Shown in pieces: positions 10,301 through 19,576 of a stretch of DNA of 64,000 bases. Source of the stretch: Pseudobacter sp. (GTDB lineage: Bacteria; Bacteroidota; Bacteroidia; Chitinophagales; Chitinophagaceae). The stretch is from contig JAFIGX010000022.1 of assembly GCA_017849455.1 (NCBI GenBank), forward strand, positions 124,001 to 188,000. Direction: 5' to 3'. The notes under the pieces are model-generated. The model saw only the letters and a list, made by a program, of their open reading frames with translations. It was not told where the DNA came from and did not search any database. Numbering within the stretch: position 1 is the first letter of the stretch; each line of letters opens with the position of its first letter. The position numbers and the translations under genes are program-made.

Positions 10301-10914
10301 CAGGCTTCCAGAAATGGGGCATCCTGGTGCCCGGTGATGTGAAATACAAGGATATCGATGGTGATGGACAGATCACCGACCTGAACGACCGTGTTGCCAG
10401 AGGCTATCCCCGCATCCCCGAGATACAATTCGGTATTCCTTTAAGTTGCCGGTTCAAATCATTCGACCTGAGCATCCTTTTCCAGGGAGCTACCAATACC
10501 TCCTTGCTCCTGGGCGGGCCTGCCACTTACGATTTCCCACTCTATCTGAATGACGAAACAGGGAAGGTGAAACCCATGCACCTCAACCGCTGGACACCGG
10601 CCACCGCTTCCACTGCCAAATACCCGGCATTGCATTATGGCAAATACGATAATAATAAACAATACTACAGCAGCCTTTTCCTGTACAATGCACAATACCT
10701 GCGACTGAAAAACTTTGAGGTAGGCTATTACCTTCCCCAGAAGTGGATGAAGCGGATAGGATTGCAACGCTCACGGTTCTATATACAGGGTATGAATCTG
10801 TTCACATTGGACAGACTGAAAGACGTAGATGTAGACCCCGAAACCAATGATGCCAACGGTAACTGGTACCCGATCATGAAAGTGATCAATTTCGGTATCG
10901 ATATCACACTTTAA
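7375..10914 (+). CDS. SusC-family TonB-dependent receptor with N-terminal STN signalling domain
   Basis: Outer-membrane glycan transporter of 1179 residues. A signal peptide (about 1-35) leads into an STN (secretin/TonB N-terminal) domain (about 40-105; KKITISTEQVEVKKLLREI), which contacts the FecR protein encoded just upstream. Next come a carboxypeptidase-D-like regulatory domain (about 135-215), the SusC signature DVVVVGYGTQKKVTVTGAIS with the TonB box, the plug, and a 22-strand barrel ending in FGIDITL. It imports an oligosaccharide bound by the partner SusD and signals to the sigma factor. It is longer than the other two SusC proteins here because only this one has the STN domain. The substrate is unknown, as no glycosidase gene is attached. 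Confidence 0.95.
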   Translation: MRKRRLLFSVTARLLVWQFAVILSFTGAAHANAQNVLEKKITISTEQVEVKKLLREIQRQTGVEFIYSSDVINANKKVSCRLINKKLADFFSTVLTPLGILYSVIDEKQILLINAPGTSKKTTEVTNSYVPAPPVRVTGIVMNDKGIPMGGVTVVVRGAGVSTMTDDAGRFNVDAPYADATVVFSFIGYQSQEIPLQGKTSLTITLKEDAQNLKDVVVVGYGTQKKVTVTGAISAISSRDLQQSPTANLTNALAGRLPGLNVNQFAGGEPGVDISDIYIRGIGTYGNARPIVIVDGVERSLNYLSADEIESFTILKDASSTAVFGVRGANGVIIITTKRGKASEKASLNFKASTGINKPIHFPEYLGSADYAMLYNEATINDNPGVNPSNLVLFSNQQIENFRKAKGDNSDGLGYNLNYFDYAFKPGIQQDYSLSIQGGSNKARYFIMGNYFQQNGNYNHTVNGDYKTQAIFKRYNFRSNIDVDITNALYARLDLGARITDRNAPGTTAGRVIEIANTQPPIYPIMVEKNDNPANLPYNVKFPDGMLFGTQTYRFNMLGELSKTGYLNERNNYLDGTFTMGYRLDALTKGLKIEGSFSYDRQGGYWITRSVPTESDGYRTYSGYATFFPAEGVDVYMRGGHYTGAYNSPRRTTDNTMGNKYDRNDDLGRTFYQIKLDYNRSFGQHAVSGLVLGNRSIRIKNGEVPFSYQGISARATYNYDQRYLAEFNLGYNGSENFAPGRRYGTFPAAAIGWIATNEKFMSRTQGWLNLLKVRASIGLVGNDQAGTNPSDNRFGYLQFYNNSSGDWYNFGSQNNTRIEGIREGKLANPLLTWEKARKINVGLDMEFFRRRLSFTIDFFLEHRYDIITDVSPSDRQGFPTLVGANAPLLNLGIVDNKGFDLEIAWSDKIGKDFTYSIRPNFSFARNKIVYQREVLRQYAWQSRTGRPVGQPFVFIFDGFVGSQKEADDLNARNNGTGFQKWGILVPGDVKYKDIDGDGQITDLNDRVARGYPRIPEIQFGIPLSCRFKSFDLSILFQGATNTSLLLGGPATYDFPLYLNDETGKVKPMHLNRWTPATASTAKYPALHYGKYDNNKQYYSSLFLYNAQYLRLKNFEVGYYLPQKWMKRIGLQRSRFYIQGMNLFTLDRLKDVDVDPETNDANGNWYPIMKVINFGIDITL

Positions 10915-10925
10915 ACGTTACTATC

Positions 10926-12815
10926 ATGAAAAAAAGCTCTATTCCATTCTATAGTTTTCTGATCGGTGTATTAGCCCTTACCCTTGCTGCCTGTAAAAAA
11001 GATTTCCTCGACAGGAAACCCGATGATAAATTGACCGAGGAACAGGTCTTTACGGATTATGAAAAGGTGAACAAGATGGTCACCGATCTCTATAGTGATC
11101 TCCACTCCCGTTCGAGAGGACTGGCATTCCTGCAACATTTTTCCCTCAGCGCCATTACCGACGAGTGCCGTGGCTCTACTGTGGAAAATGGCCATTCGAG
11201 AACATTCAATACCGGCGGCTGGAACCCCAGCTCCATACCAGGCAGCGGTTATAAATGGTCGGATATCTATTCCTCCATCAGGGTGGCCAACCTGATCCTT
11301 ACCGGTGTAAGAAAATACAAGACGCCCGATAATCCCCTCAATAAAGGCGATCTGAATATCCGGCTGGGTGAAACCTTTTTCATGCGCGCCTACTATCATT
11401 ACCTGGCAGCCCGGCTTTATGGTGAGATACCTTATCTCGATTATCTCGTGGATCCCAATGGCGATATGAATATCAAACAATCCAGCTTCCACACTATCGC
11501 GGCGAAGATCAGCAATGACTGCGATTCGGCTATCGACAGGCTGCCGGTGAACCAATCGGACGCACAATTCGCGAGAGCAGAAAAAGGGGCCGCCATGGCA
11601 TTGAAAGTGATCGTGAAATGGATGGCCGCCACGCCGCTTTACAATGGCGGCACATTGCCGAACGATACACGCATCGGCAAGAACGAATACACCGCCCGTG
11701 ATAACAAACGATGGGAAGCAGTCCGGGATGCGGCCAAAGCAGTGCTAGACCTGAAATCGGAAGGAGGCCAGCCCCGCTATTCCCTCTATACCACCTATGG
11801 GCCAACCAGCTTTGTACAAAACAGCAACAATAAAGTATATACACGGCTTTACCAGATGTTCTACGATCCCAGCGCCTTCAAAACAGAAGCGATATTCATG
11901 AACATTAACGATAAGTTCGAAGCCTGGCAGGGAGATAATTATCCACCCTCTGAAGGTGGCGGCTCGCGGCAACAGCCGATACAGGAGCAGGTAGATGAAT
12001 ATGAATATATAGCTCCTGACGGATATGGATATCCTATCTATACTCCGCGTGCCGTTGCCGACGGGTACGATGATGCCAATCCTTATGAAGGCATCAGGCG
12101 CGACCCACGCTTTTACAGGGACGTCATATATCACGGATCTACTTTCCGGAACGCAGTAAGAAATACGGCCACTGGCGCAGATAAGATCGGGGCCACTAAT
12201 TCAACCACCACCGGTTATTTTCTCCGGAAGTTCTACCGGGAAGATTACAGGCCGGGCAATGGGGTCACCTTCCAGATCCATTACCCACTGATCCGCCTGC
12301 CGGAGATCATGCTCATCTATGCAGAAGCCCTGAACGAGACAGGTGGCTCTCCGGATGAGATCGTTTCCATGCTCAATACTATCCGCGACAGGTCGTTCAT
12401 GGCGCCAGTGCCTCCATCTATCAAAGGAGATAAAGCAAAGACGAATGAATATATCCAACGCGAGCGCCGGGTGGAATTCTTTTATGAGAACAAACGCTGG
12501 TTCACTTCCAGGCTATACCTGGAGCCCAGCAGTACCACCGAACTGGCAAAAGAACAGGCATGGATGGGAGCCGGTGGCGATAATGATACAAGGTCGCAGC
12601 GATACTGGCCTTATCCCCGCTGTCAGCGGATGGTGAATGGGATGCGGCCTGTTGAATCGCCCACCGGGAAAATAGTGATCGCCGGCAAGAATTATATGAT
12701 GCAACGGTTTTATGTAGCCACCTGGGTATTCGTATCGCCCACGCATTATTTCTTCCCGATCTCACAGGATGAGCTGGGAAAAGATCCGACATTGCAGCAG
12801 AATCCGGGATGGTAA
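10926..12815 (+). CDS. SusD-family surface glycan-binding lipoprotein
   Basis: Lipoprotein of 629 residues (lipobox LAAC, acylated at C23, followed by KKDFLDRKP, the usual SusD opening). SusD proteins form an all-helical, TPR-based lid over the SusC barrel and capture oligosaccharides at the cell surface. The C-terminal RagB/SusD signatures are visible: PLIRLPEIMLIYAEALNE, ERRVEFFYENKRWF and FFPISQDEL. The gene starts 11 bases after the SusC stop codon, so the two are co-transcribed. It is longer than the usual 500-600 residues, through extra loops around 340-400. Confidence 0.95.
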   Translation: MKKSSIPFYSFLIGVLALTLAACKKDFLDRKPDDKLTEEQVFTDYEKVNKMVTDLYSDLHSRSRGLAFLQHFSLSAITDECRGSTVENGHSRTFNTGGWNPSSIPGSGYKWSDIYSSIRVANLILTGVRKYKTPDNPLNKGDLNIRLGETFFMRAYYHYLAARLYGEIPYLDYLVDPNGDMNIKQSSFHTIAAKISNDCDSAIDRLPVNQSDAQFARAEKGAAMALKVIVKWMAATPLYNGGTLPNDTRIGKNEYTARDNKRWEAVRDAAKAVLDLKSEGGQPRYSLYTTYGPTSFVQNSNNKVYTRLYQMFYDPSAFKTEAIFMNINDKFEAWQGDNYPPSEGGGSRQQPIQEQVDEYEYIAPDGYGYPIYTPRAVADGYDDANPYEGIRRDPRFYRDVIYHGSTFRNAVRNTATGADKIGATNSTTTGYFLRKFYREDYRPGNGVTFQIHYPLIRLPEIMLIYAEALNETGGSPDEIVSMLNTIRDRSFMAPVPPSIKGDKAKTNEYIQRERRVEFFYENKRWFTSRLYLEPSSTTELAKEQAWMGAGGDNDTRSQRYWPYPRCQRMVNGMRPVESPTGKIVIAGKNYMMQRFYVATWVFVSPTHYFFPISQDELGKDPTLQQNPGW

Positions 12816-12969
12816 GGTACTACCTCCTTCTTCTTATCTGCCATGCCACTCTGTAATTTCGTTCTCACCTGTATAGTGTCAAAAAGAAATGTTTATATTT
12901 ATCCGATCCTTCAACAACCATCTATATCAGAAGGCTCAACACGAATTATCCTCAACAAAAAACAACACT

Positions 12970-14445
12970 ATGACAGGCAAGGACAAGCAATCAGTCCAAT
13001 CCGGCAATTCAAGGCGGCGCTTTCTGAAGAACGCGGCCATAGCCGCTTCCGGTATTATCATTGTGCCCAGGCATGTATTGGGTGGCAGGGGTTTTATTGC
13101 GCCAAGCGATAAATTGCAGATCGCTGCCATCGGTATCGGCGGTAAAGGCGCCGGTGATATCAAAAGCTTTTATAGCGGCGGCAAGTGTGAGATCGCTTTT
13201 CTATGCGATGTGGATGAAGTGCGCGGCGCACAGACCCGGACACAATATTCAAAAGCCCAATTCTACAAAGACTACCGGGAGATGCTCGACAAAGAGCACA
13301 AACATATCGATGCTGTGTCTGTGTCGACCCCCGACCATAACCATGCCGTGCAGGCCCTGGCGGCCATGCAACTGGGCAAGCATGTTTATGTACAAAAACC
13401 ACTCACCCACGATATATATGAAGCACGCATGCTCACGAAGGCCGCGCATAAATACAAAGTAGTGACCCAGATGGGCAACCAGGGTGCTTCGGGTGATGGT
13501 GTACGTCAGTTACAGGAATGGTACAATGCGGGCCTCATCGGCGATGTACATACCGTATACTGTTTTACCGACAGGCCCGTGTGGCCGCAAGGCATCAGTT
13601 GGCCAGCAACCAGGGCTGCTGTACCTGCCACGCTCGACTGGAACCTCTGGCTCGGCACGGCCCCTTATACTGAATATATAGACAAGCTGGTGCCCTTCAA
13701 TTGGCGCGGCTGGTGGGAGTACGGCGCAGGCGCCCTCGGCGATATGGGTTGTCATATCATTGCACCGCCTTTCACTGTACTTGGGTTGGGTTATCCTACC
13801 GAAGCAGAATGCAGCGTGGGCTCCGTGTATGTAGATGAATTCAAGCGCGGCTATTTCCCTGAAAGCATTCCTCCATCTTCGCACGTTATTTTGAAGTTCA
13901 AAGGTTCCAATGGCAAGCCCGATATAAAATTGCATTGGATGGATGGCGGCATCCAACCTGAACGGCCAGACGAACTCGGCCCCAAAGAATTGCTCGGCGA
14001 AGGTGGTAATGCTGCCTTGTTCATCGGCACGAAAGGTAAAATGATGTGCGGCACTTATGGCCGCAACCCGCAATTGCTGCCCACCAGCAGAACGAATGAA
14101 GTGAAACTGGAGAAGACCATCCCCCGTGTAAAGGATGCCGAAGCAGGGCATTATACACGTTGGGTAGAAGCGGCCATGGCAGGCTATGGCAGCAAAGAGG
14201 CAAAGGAGCTAAGCGCCAACTTCGACATAGCGGGCCCACTCACTGAAACGGTGTTGATGGGCAATCTCGCCATCCGCAGTTTCGATCTGCGCAGGAAAAG
14301 CAGCACCAATCCTGACAAATGGGAATATCCCGGCCGCTATATCAAATTATTGTGGGATGGAGACGAGATGCGTGTCACCAACTTCGATGAAGCCAACCAG
14401 TTCGTGAAGAGGAATTACAGGGACGGATTCTCGTTGGTAAGTTAA
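12970..14445 (+). CDS. Tat-exported Gfo/Idh/MocA-family oxidoreductase
   Basis: NAD(P)-dependent sugar-type oxidoreductase of 491 residues. The twin-arginine signal SRRRFLKNAAIAAS lies at about residues 14-27, followed by the Rossmann fold starting at LQIAAIGIGGKGAGD (glycine-rich loop). HVYVQKPLTHD is the family's EKP-type motif with Q in place of E. The C-terminal alpha/beta domain includes the long substrate-binding insert with GAGALGDMGCHI. Bacteroidota have many such exported members, some acting on glycosides by NAD-cycling oxidation/elimination. An upstream in-frame ATG at 12889 would bury the Tat motif behind 27 residues, so the ATG at 12970 is preferred. It follows the SusD gene by 154 bases; whether it belongs to that operon is open. 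Confidence 0.87.
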   Translation: MTGKDKQSVQSGNSRRRFLKNAAIAASGIIIVPRHVLGGRGFIAPSDKLQIAAIGIGGKGAGDIKSFYSGGKCEIAFLCDVDEVRGAQTRTQYSKAQFYKDYREMLDKEHKHIDAVSVSTPDHNHAVQALAAMQLGKHVYVQKPLTHDIYEARMLTKAAHKYKVVTQMGNQGASGDGVRQLQEWYNAGLIGDVHTVYCFTDRPVWPQGISWPATRAAVPATLDWNLWLGTAPYTEYIDKLVPFNWRGWWEYGAGALGDMGCHIIAPPFTVLGLGYPTEAECSVGSVYVDEFKRGYFPESIPPSSHVILKFKGSNGKPDIKLHWMDGGIQPERPDELGPKELLGEGGNAALFIGTKGKMMCGTYGRNPQLLPTSRTNEVKLEKTIPRVKDAEAGHYTRWVEAAMAGYGSKEAKELSANFDIAGPLTETVLMGNLAIRSFDLRRKSSTNPDKWEYPGRYIKLLWDGDEMRVTNFDEANQFVKRNYRDGFSLVS

Positions 14446-14545
14446 CAGGTTGATAGGTGTTGATAAGTTGACAAGGGTGTCTCCGCATTTCAGAGACACC
14501 CTTGTCAACTTATCAACCTGTTAACCTTTCAACCTTTATTCAACC
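14440..14545. repeat. Long hairpin made of degenerate octamer repeats between convergent genes
   Basis: A perfect 24-bp stem (14460-14483 with 14493-14516, loop of 9 bases) is extended by an outer 9-bp arm (14441-14449 with 14517-14525) that includes the stop codon of the oxidoreductase gene. The arms consist of octamers of the form RGTTRAYA (AGTTAACA, GGTTGATA, TGTTGATA, AGTTGACA) and, on the other side, their complements TGTCAACT, TATCAACC, TGTTAACC, TTTCAACC and a further TTCAACC. It is placed so that it could end transcription from both sides, but it has no T-run. Confidence 0.85.
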
Positions 14546-14546
14546 T

Positions 14547-16958
14547 TCATTCAGCTCTCAGGCTCTTCACCGGGTTTGCCATCGCTGCCCTGATCGCCTG
14601 AAAGCTGATGGTCAACAAAGCGATCAGTAAAGCCGCTATCCCCGATACCGCAAAGACCCACCAACTGATCGTAATGCGATAAGCGAAATTCTGCAACCAG
14701 TTGTGCATAGCCCAGAAAGCGACCGGTATGGCGAGCATCACTGCCAATGTAACTAATTTCAAAAGGTCAATAGACAATAAGGTAACGATACTGGACACAC
14801 TGGCGCCCAATACTTTTCTGACACCTATTTCCTTTACTCTTTTTTGCGCCGTGTAGATCACCAGGCCCAGCAAGCCAAGACAACCGATCACTACGGAAAG
14901 GATAGCTGCCAATCCAATAAAGCCCCTATGCTTTTCTTCCCTCATATATTGCCGTTGATAATCTTCATCGAGGAACCTGTATTCAATAGGAAATCCTTTA
15001 TACACTTTATCCCAGGCGGCCTGTGCATGGGCGATCACCTGCCGCGGTGCAATGCCATCATAGCGGATGGCAAAAAAGCTGATACTATGGAGGGGGCTTA
15101 GTACCACAGCCCTGATCTGTTCCTGCAAACCGTGCTGATGATAATCTTTCACCACACCTACAACCTTCCCATCTTTCCCGGAAGTGGATAATTTTTTACC
15201 AAGCGCTTTATTGGCATCGCCCCATCCGAAGTATTGAACGGCTGTTTCATTGATGATAAAGGCTTCCTCTTCATCTGCCTTGCTGCCTGCCAGGAAATCA
15301 CGCCCGGCCTTCAATTCCAGCCCGATCGTTCTCAGATAATCCGCATCGACAGAAATATATTCCACCGACAACGATTCATCCTTCGATCTGCCTTCCGGAT
15401 AGGCAAACTGTCCATCCCATCCCGTTCTTCCCGGCACTGCGCCGCAGGCTGTTACATATTTAACCCCTGCATCGCCCAGCATACTGCTTTTGAAAACGTC
15501 CGATCCATTATGCCTCAATTTCCAGGGCAATTTATCGAGGTTCACCAGGAGGATATTGTCCTTATCGAACCCCAGCTCCTGCTTCTGCATGAAAGTCACC
15601 TGCTGCCACATGATGATAGTGCTCATGATAAAACCTGCTGAAATAACGAACTGTGTCACCACCAACGCCTTTCTCAAAAAAGTGCCGGAGGAGCTATGTT
15701 GGAAATTACCTTTCAATACAATGATGGGCCTGAAGGAAGACATTACCCAGGCCGGATAAAAACCTGCCAGTGGAACGAGCACCACAACGATACCGGTCAG
15801 CATGATTGAATTCCTCACGGAAAACACCGATGCAATGGTAAAAGCTTTGCCGGTAAACTCATTGAACAATGGCAGCAGCAAGACCATCAACCCCGCACTG
15901 ACGATGGCTGCCAGAACACATAGGCAGGCGGCTTCTGTCAGGAATTGGAGGATCAGCCTGCGGCGGTTATTGCCCAGTACTTTCTGCACGCCGATCTCTT
16001 TGGCGCGCTCCACCGACTTGGCAGTGCTGAGGTTGATAAAATTGAGACAGGCGATCAGTAAAATGAAAATACCGATAGCCAGGAGAAGTTTGATAGAGGT
16101 GATACTACCTACAGTACCCTTACCGGTAGGCATACCCGAATACAGGTAAATATCTCCCACCGGCCGAAGGCCCAGTGTGGCTTTGAACCCGGTAGCTTTC
16201 ACGGTTTCCTTACCTGCTTCCAATACGAGGTCCCTGATCTTCGATTCAACGATGCCTACAGTGGCTGTGTTGCGCAGCTTTACATAATTGTATACATTGA
16301 GATCGAACCAGCCGGACACAAATTGTTTTTCACAGTCTTTCGGGTACATGGCACAGACAGTGGCAAATGACCCGAGCATATCGAATCTCAGGTGTGATGC
16401 AGCAGGCAGGTCTTTAAAAATACCGGTAATCGTATACGGTACGGTATCACTGATCATCAATACTTTTCCGATAGCCGCCTCTTTACCGAAATACTTTTCC
16501 TTCAACGCCGAACTGATCACGAGGCTATAGGGAGCTTCCAGGGCGGTGGCAGGATCGCCTTCCAGCAACTCGTACCCGAACACATCGAAAAAGCTTTTAT
16601 CCGCCAGCATGGCGTCCTCATATAAATAGTTCCCTTTGAATTTAATGATCGGCCACCAGTTACGCATATAGGTGACGGCTTCCACCTCCGGGTACTTTGC
16701 GAGCAAATGCCGGCCCACCGGCCATCCTACTGTTGGCATATTGCCCGATGTGCCATCGGTATTTTGCATTTTTGTCTCGACCCGGCAGATCCGTTCGGGC
16801 GATTTGAAATGGGTGTCGTAAGATAACTCATCCCTGACCCAGATGCTGATCAGGAAGAACAGGGTGATGCCCAGTATCAGGCTACAAAGGGTGATCAGGG
16901 TGAAGCTGCGGTTCCTGATGGCGTTCCGCCAGCTCATTTTGAGGAATGTCCTTATCAT
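14547..16958 (-). CDS. MacB/FtsX-like ABC transporter permease (Bacteroidota type)
   Basis: Inner-membrane permease of 803 residues with two FtsX units. The first membrane helix lies near the N-terminus (SFTLITLCSLILGITLFFL), followed by a MacB-type periplasmic domain and helices around 290-430, with the FtsX signature AKEIGVQKVLGNN. A second periplasmic domain and the last three helices carry KEIGVRKVLGAS. Proteins of this build probably work with a separately encoded ATPase in mechanotransmission or export of peptides or lipoproteins; no ATPase gene is next to it. The start at ATG 16958 gives the family's opening MIRTFLKMSWRNAIRNRSF. It is probably co-transcribed with the similar gene 54 bases upstream, a likely old duplication. 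Confidence 0.88.
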   Translation of the reverse strand: MIRTFLKMSWRNAIRNRSFTLITLCSLILGITLFFLISIWVRDELSYDTHFKSPERICRVETKMQNTDGTSGNMPTVGWPVGRHLLAKYPEVEAVTYMRNWWPIIKFKGNYLYEDAMLADKSFFDVFGYELLEGDPATALEAPYSLVISSALKEKYFGKEAAIGKVLMISDTVPYTITGIFKDLPAASHLRFDMLGSFATVCAMYPKDCEKQFVSGWFDLNVYNYVKLRNTATVGIVESKIRDLVLEAGKETVKATGFKATLGLRPVGDIYLYSGMPTGKGTVGSITSIKLLLAIGIFILLIACLNFINLSTAKSVERAKEIGVQKVLGNNRRRLILQFLTEAACLCVLAAIVSAGLMVLLLPLFNEFTGKAFTIASVFSVRNSIMLTGIVVVLVPLAGFYPAWVMSSFRPIIVLKGNFQHSSSGTFLRKALVVTQFVISAGFIMSTIIMWQQVTFMQKQELGFDKDNILLVNLDKLPWKLRHNGSDVFKSSMLGDAGVKYVTACGAVPGRTGWDGQFAYPEGRSKDESLSVEYISVDADYLRTIGLELKAGRDFLAGSKADEEEAFIINETAVQYFGWGDANKALGKKLSTSGKDGKVVGVVKDYHQHGLQEQIRAVVLSPLHSISFFAIRYDGIAPRQVIAHAQAAWDKVYKGFPIEYRFLDEDYQRQYMREEKHRGFIGLAAILSVVIGCLGLLGLVIYTAQKRVKEIGVRKVLGASVSSIVTLLSIDLLKLVTLAVMLAIPVAFWAMHNWLQNFAYRITISWWVFAVSGIAALLIALLTISFQAIRAAMANPVKSLRAE

Positions 16959-17012
16959 AGAATAAAAATCTTTCAAGGTATGTCCTGATCATCACCCGGC
17001 GCCGGGATCGCA

Positions 17013-19391
17013 TCACTCACTTCTCAGGCTGACTACCGGGTTCGCCATAGCCGCTTTGATGGCCTGGAAGCTCACGGTCAACAATGCAATGATCATGGAA
17101 ATAGCTCCCGCCGCCAAAAAGATCCACCACTGTATGCTCACCCGGTAGGTGTAATCCTGGAGCCAGTTATGCATGGCCCACCAGGCGATCGGGGCAGCAA
17201 CGACAAATGAAATGAGCACGAGCTTCAGGAAATCTTTGGACAATAAGGCGGTGATACCTGTTACCGATGCGCCCAGCACTTTTCGAACGCCGATCTCCTT
17301 GATCCTGTTCTCTGCCATATAAGTGGCAAGGCCGAACAGCCCGAGGCAGGAAATAAAAATGGTCAACCCGGCAAATAAGGAAGCAAGGATACCGATGCGT
17401 TTCTCCTCCATAAATTTCGCAGCGTATTCCTCATCCACGAATCTGTACTCGAATGGATATTCCGGGTTGTACTTTTTGAAGATGCCCTCTACTGTCTTCA
17501 GGTTGGCGGCAGTGCCTCTGCTATTGTTGCCATTGAGCTTGATGAGCAAGGTCTGGAACCAGTTGGTTTTGGCGCCGAAGATCAGCATCGGTTTAATCGG
17601 CTCATAGGGAGAGCTGATGATAAAATCTTTTATCACGCCCACAATATGCCATTCGATGCCGTTGTCTTTTACGGTCTTACCGATAGGGTCTTTAAACTTC
17701 ATCACTTTCAATGAAGATTCGTTGATGATCATGGCGGTTGAATCGGTGGGGAATTGTTGCAGGTTGAAATCACGGCCCTGCACGAATTGCAGACCGGCCG
17801 CGGCTCCCAGTCCTTCGTCCTGTATATAGCGCTGGAAATCGGTCTTGTCATTCGGGTCTTTGCCTTCCCATTCCTGCCCCCATCCGTCGCTCCACACTTC
17901 TGTAAGCGGTGAATTGGTTTTCACTACGGAAGTGGCCGCGCCGGAGGAAAGCAGTTCATCCTTGATAAGTTTATAATTCTTCTCGATATCATTGGTGAAG
18001 AAATGGTATACGAGATTGGCTTTGTTATAACCTGTTTCCCTGTTACGGGCATAATCGAGCTGCTGCTTCACGATGATGGTGCAAATGATCAGGATGATGG
18101 CGAATGTAAACTGCAATACCACCAGCACTTTGCGTGGTGTTACGAGCGCATGGGCTTTCTTGAACGTACCTTTCAATACTTTCACAGGTTGAAAAGAAGA
18201 AAGGAAGAAGGCAGGATAGCTGCCGGCCAGCAAACCGGTTAAAATAATGAACCCTATCATGGCCAGCCAGGTGCCGGCACTGGTAAAATTCAGTGAAAGT
18301 TCTTTATGGGTAAGCCGGTTGTACGCGGGCAGGCACAACTGCACAATGATCAGTGCTATCAGGGAGGCAAGGAAGGCGAGCAGAATGGATTCGCCAATGA
18401 ACTGACCGATCAGGGAACCTTTTCTTGCACCCACTACTTTTCGGATGCCTACTTCCCTGGCGCGTTTCTCACTTCTTGCTGTGCTCAGGTTCATGAAATT
18501 GATACAGGCGATCAGCAGGATGAACCCTGCTATGATCCCGAATATCCTTACATATTGGATAATGCCTTGTCCATCTTCCGCACCATTTGTAAAAGAAGAA
18601 TACAAACGCCACCGGCTGATGGGATACAGGAACATCTCCCAATTCGATTCGCGTGCTTCCTGGTTGTATTTTTGTTTGAGCACTTTCATCTTTGGGGCCA
18701 CGGAAGCCAGTGTGGCATTGGCTTTCAGGAGCACGTAGGTCCTCGTGCTATTATTTAACCAACTGGAATCATTTTCTTTTCGGTAGACCAGGTAAGACCA
18801 GGGTAGCAAGTATTCAAAATCGAATCTCGTATTATTGGGGAGGTCTTTTGCAATACCTGTTACGGTAAAATTATCCTTGTTATCGACCTTGATCACTTTT
18901 CCCATGGCTTCCTCCTTACCGAATAGCGCTTTGGCCAGTTTCTCGGTAAGTATGATGGAATGCATATCGTTCAATGCAGTAGCAGGATCACCTTTTAGCA
19001 GGGGAAAGCTGAAGACTTGCAGGAAACCGGTATCTACCATATTGCCCGGCCTGGTGATCCGCTTATCTCCAATGCTGAACAGGAATTTATTGCTCCAGTT
19101 CACCCGCACTGCTCTCTCTACTTCGGGCAGGTCGCGCTCCATGGTGCTGGCCAGTATCTTGGGGGTGGTTTGCCAGCACATCAGCTTGCCGTCGAAAGTG
19201 GCGCGGTTCCAGGCTACATAAATGCGGTCTTTCTTTTCGTGGAACTGGTCGTAGCCCAATTCATTCTGTATCCACAGGAAAATGAGCAGCACACTCGCTA
19301 TGCCTACCGTAAGGCCAGCCATATTGATAAATGAAAAAGCCTTGTTGCGGATGAAATTCCGGTAGGCGATCTTGAAAAATGTTTTCAGCAT
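17013..19391 (-). CDS. MacB/FtsX-like ABC transporter permease, tandem paralogue
   Basis: A 792-residue permease of the same layout as its downstream neighbour: an N-terminal helix after MLKTFFKIAYRNFIRNKAF, a MacB-type periplasmic domain, an FtsX unit with AREVGIRKVVGARKGS, a second periplasmic domain and a second FtsX unit with KEIGVRKVLGAS. The C-termini of the two proteins are very close (AIKAAMANPVVSLRSE here, AIRAAMANPVKSLRAE there), supporting tandem duplication. The ATG at 19391 is chosen because the 34 residues upstream of it in frame (to 19493) are not family-like. No cognate ATPase or adaptor is seen, so the function is known only by family. Confidence 0.88.
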   Translation of the reverse strand: MLKTFFKIAYRNFIRNKAFSFINMAGLTVGIASVLLIFLWIQNELGYDQFHEKKDRIYVAWNRATFDGKLMCWQTTPKILASTMERDLPEVERAVRVNWSNKFLFSIGDKRITRPGNMVDTGFLQVFSFPLLKGDPATALNDMHSIILTEKLAKALFGKEEAMGKVIKVDNKDNFTVTGIAKDLPNNTRFDFEYLLPWSYLVYRKENDSSWLNNSTRTYVLLKANATLASVAPKMKVLKQKYNQEARESNWEMFLYPISRWRLYSSFTNGAEDGQGIIQYVRIFGIIAGFILLIACINFMNLSTARSEKRAREVGIRKVVGARKGSLIGQFIGESILLAFLASLIALIIVQLCLPAYNRLTHKELSLNFTSAGTWLAMIGFIILTGLLAGSYPAFFLSSFQPVKVLKGTFKKAHALVTPRKVLVVLQFTFAIILIICTIIVKQQLDYARNRETGYNKANLVYHFFTNDIEKNYKLIKDELLSSGAATSVVKTNSPLTEVWSDGWGQEWEGKDPNDKTDFQRYIQDEGLGAAAGLQFVQGRDFNLQQFPTDSTAMIINESSLKVMKFKDPIGKTVKDNGIEWHIVGVIKDFIISSPYEPIKPMLIFGAKTNWFQTLLIKLNGNNSRGTAANLKTVEGIFKKYNPEYPFEYRFVDEEYAAKFMEEKRIGILASLFAGLTIFISCLGLFGLATYMAENRIKEIGVRKVLGASVTGITALLSKDFLKLVLISFVVAAPIAWWAMHNWLQDYTYRVSIQWWIFLAAGAISMIIALLTVSFQAIKAAMANPVVSLRSE

Positions 19392-19540
19392 TTGTTTGGA
19401 TTTGCGAATTGAACTTAATTTTCTCTTTGACCGGTTGTGAAGGATGCCCTGACCACAATAAGAAAAGATAGTGAAAACGGAAGAATGTTGCATATCCGTT
19501 CATGGAAAGATCAAGGACCTAAAATAATTTTTCCGGGAAA

Positions 19541-19576
19541 TTTGGCTACTTAATCGTTTAAGCATATTTTTAATCA
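19541..19576 (+). promoter_or_regulatory. Promoter and LacI operator of the lacI-family gene; predicted leaderless start
   Basis: TTTG (19541-19544), a 20-base spacer and TATTTTTA (19565-19572) match the Bacteroidota promoter TTTG-N20-TAnnTTTG at all but one position. The spacer holds the palindromic operator ACTTAATCGTTTAAGC (19548-19563), so a bound repressor would block polymerase; this implies autoregulation. The ATG begins only five bases after the -7 box, so transcription would start at or next to the start codon (a leaderless message). Confidence 0.75.

Noticed and set aside
16995..17006. GC-rich palindrome CCCGGCGCCGGG between the two MacB-like permease genes
   Set aside because: It has no loop for a hairpin and no T-run, and lies in a short intergenic gap of an apparent operon; chance is likely.
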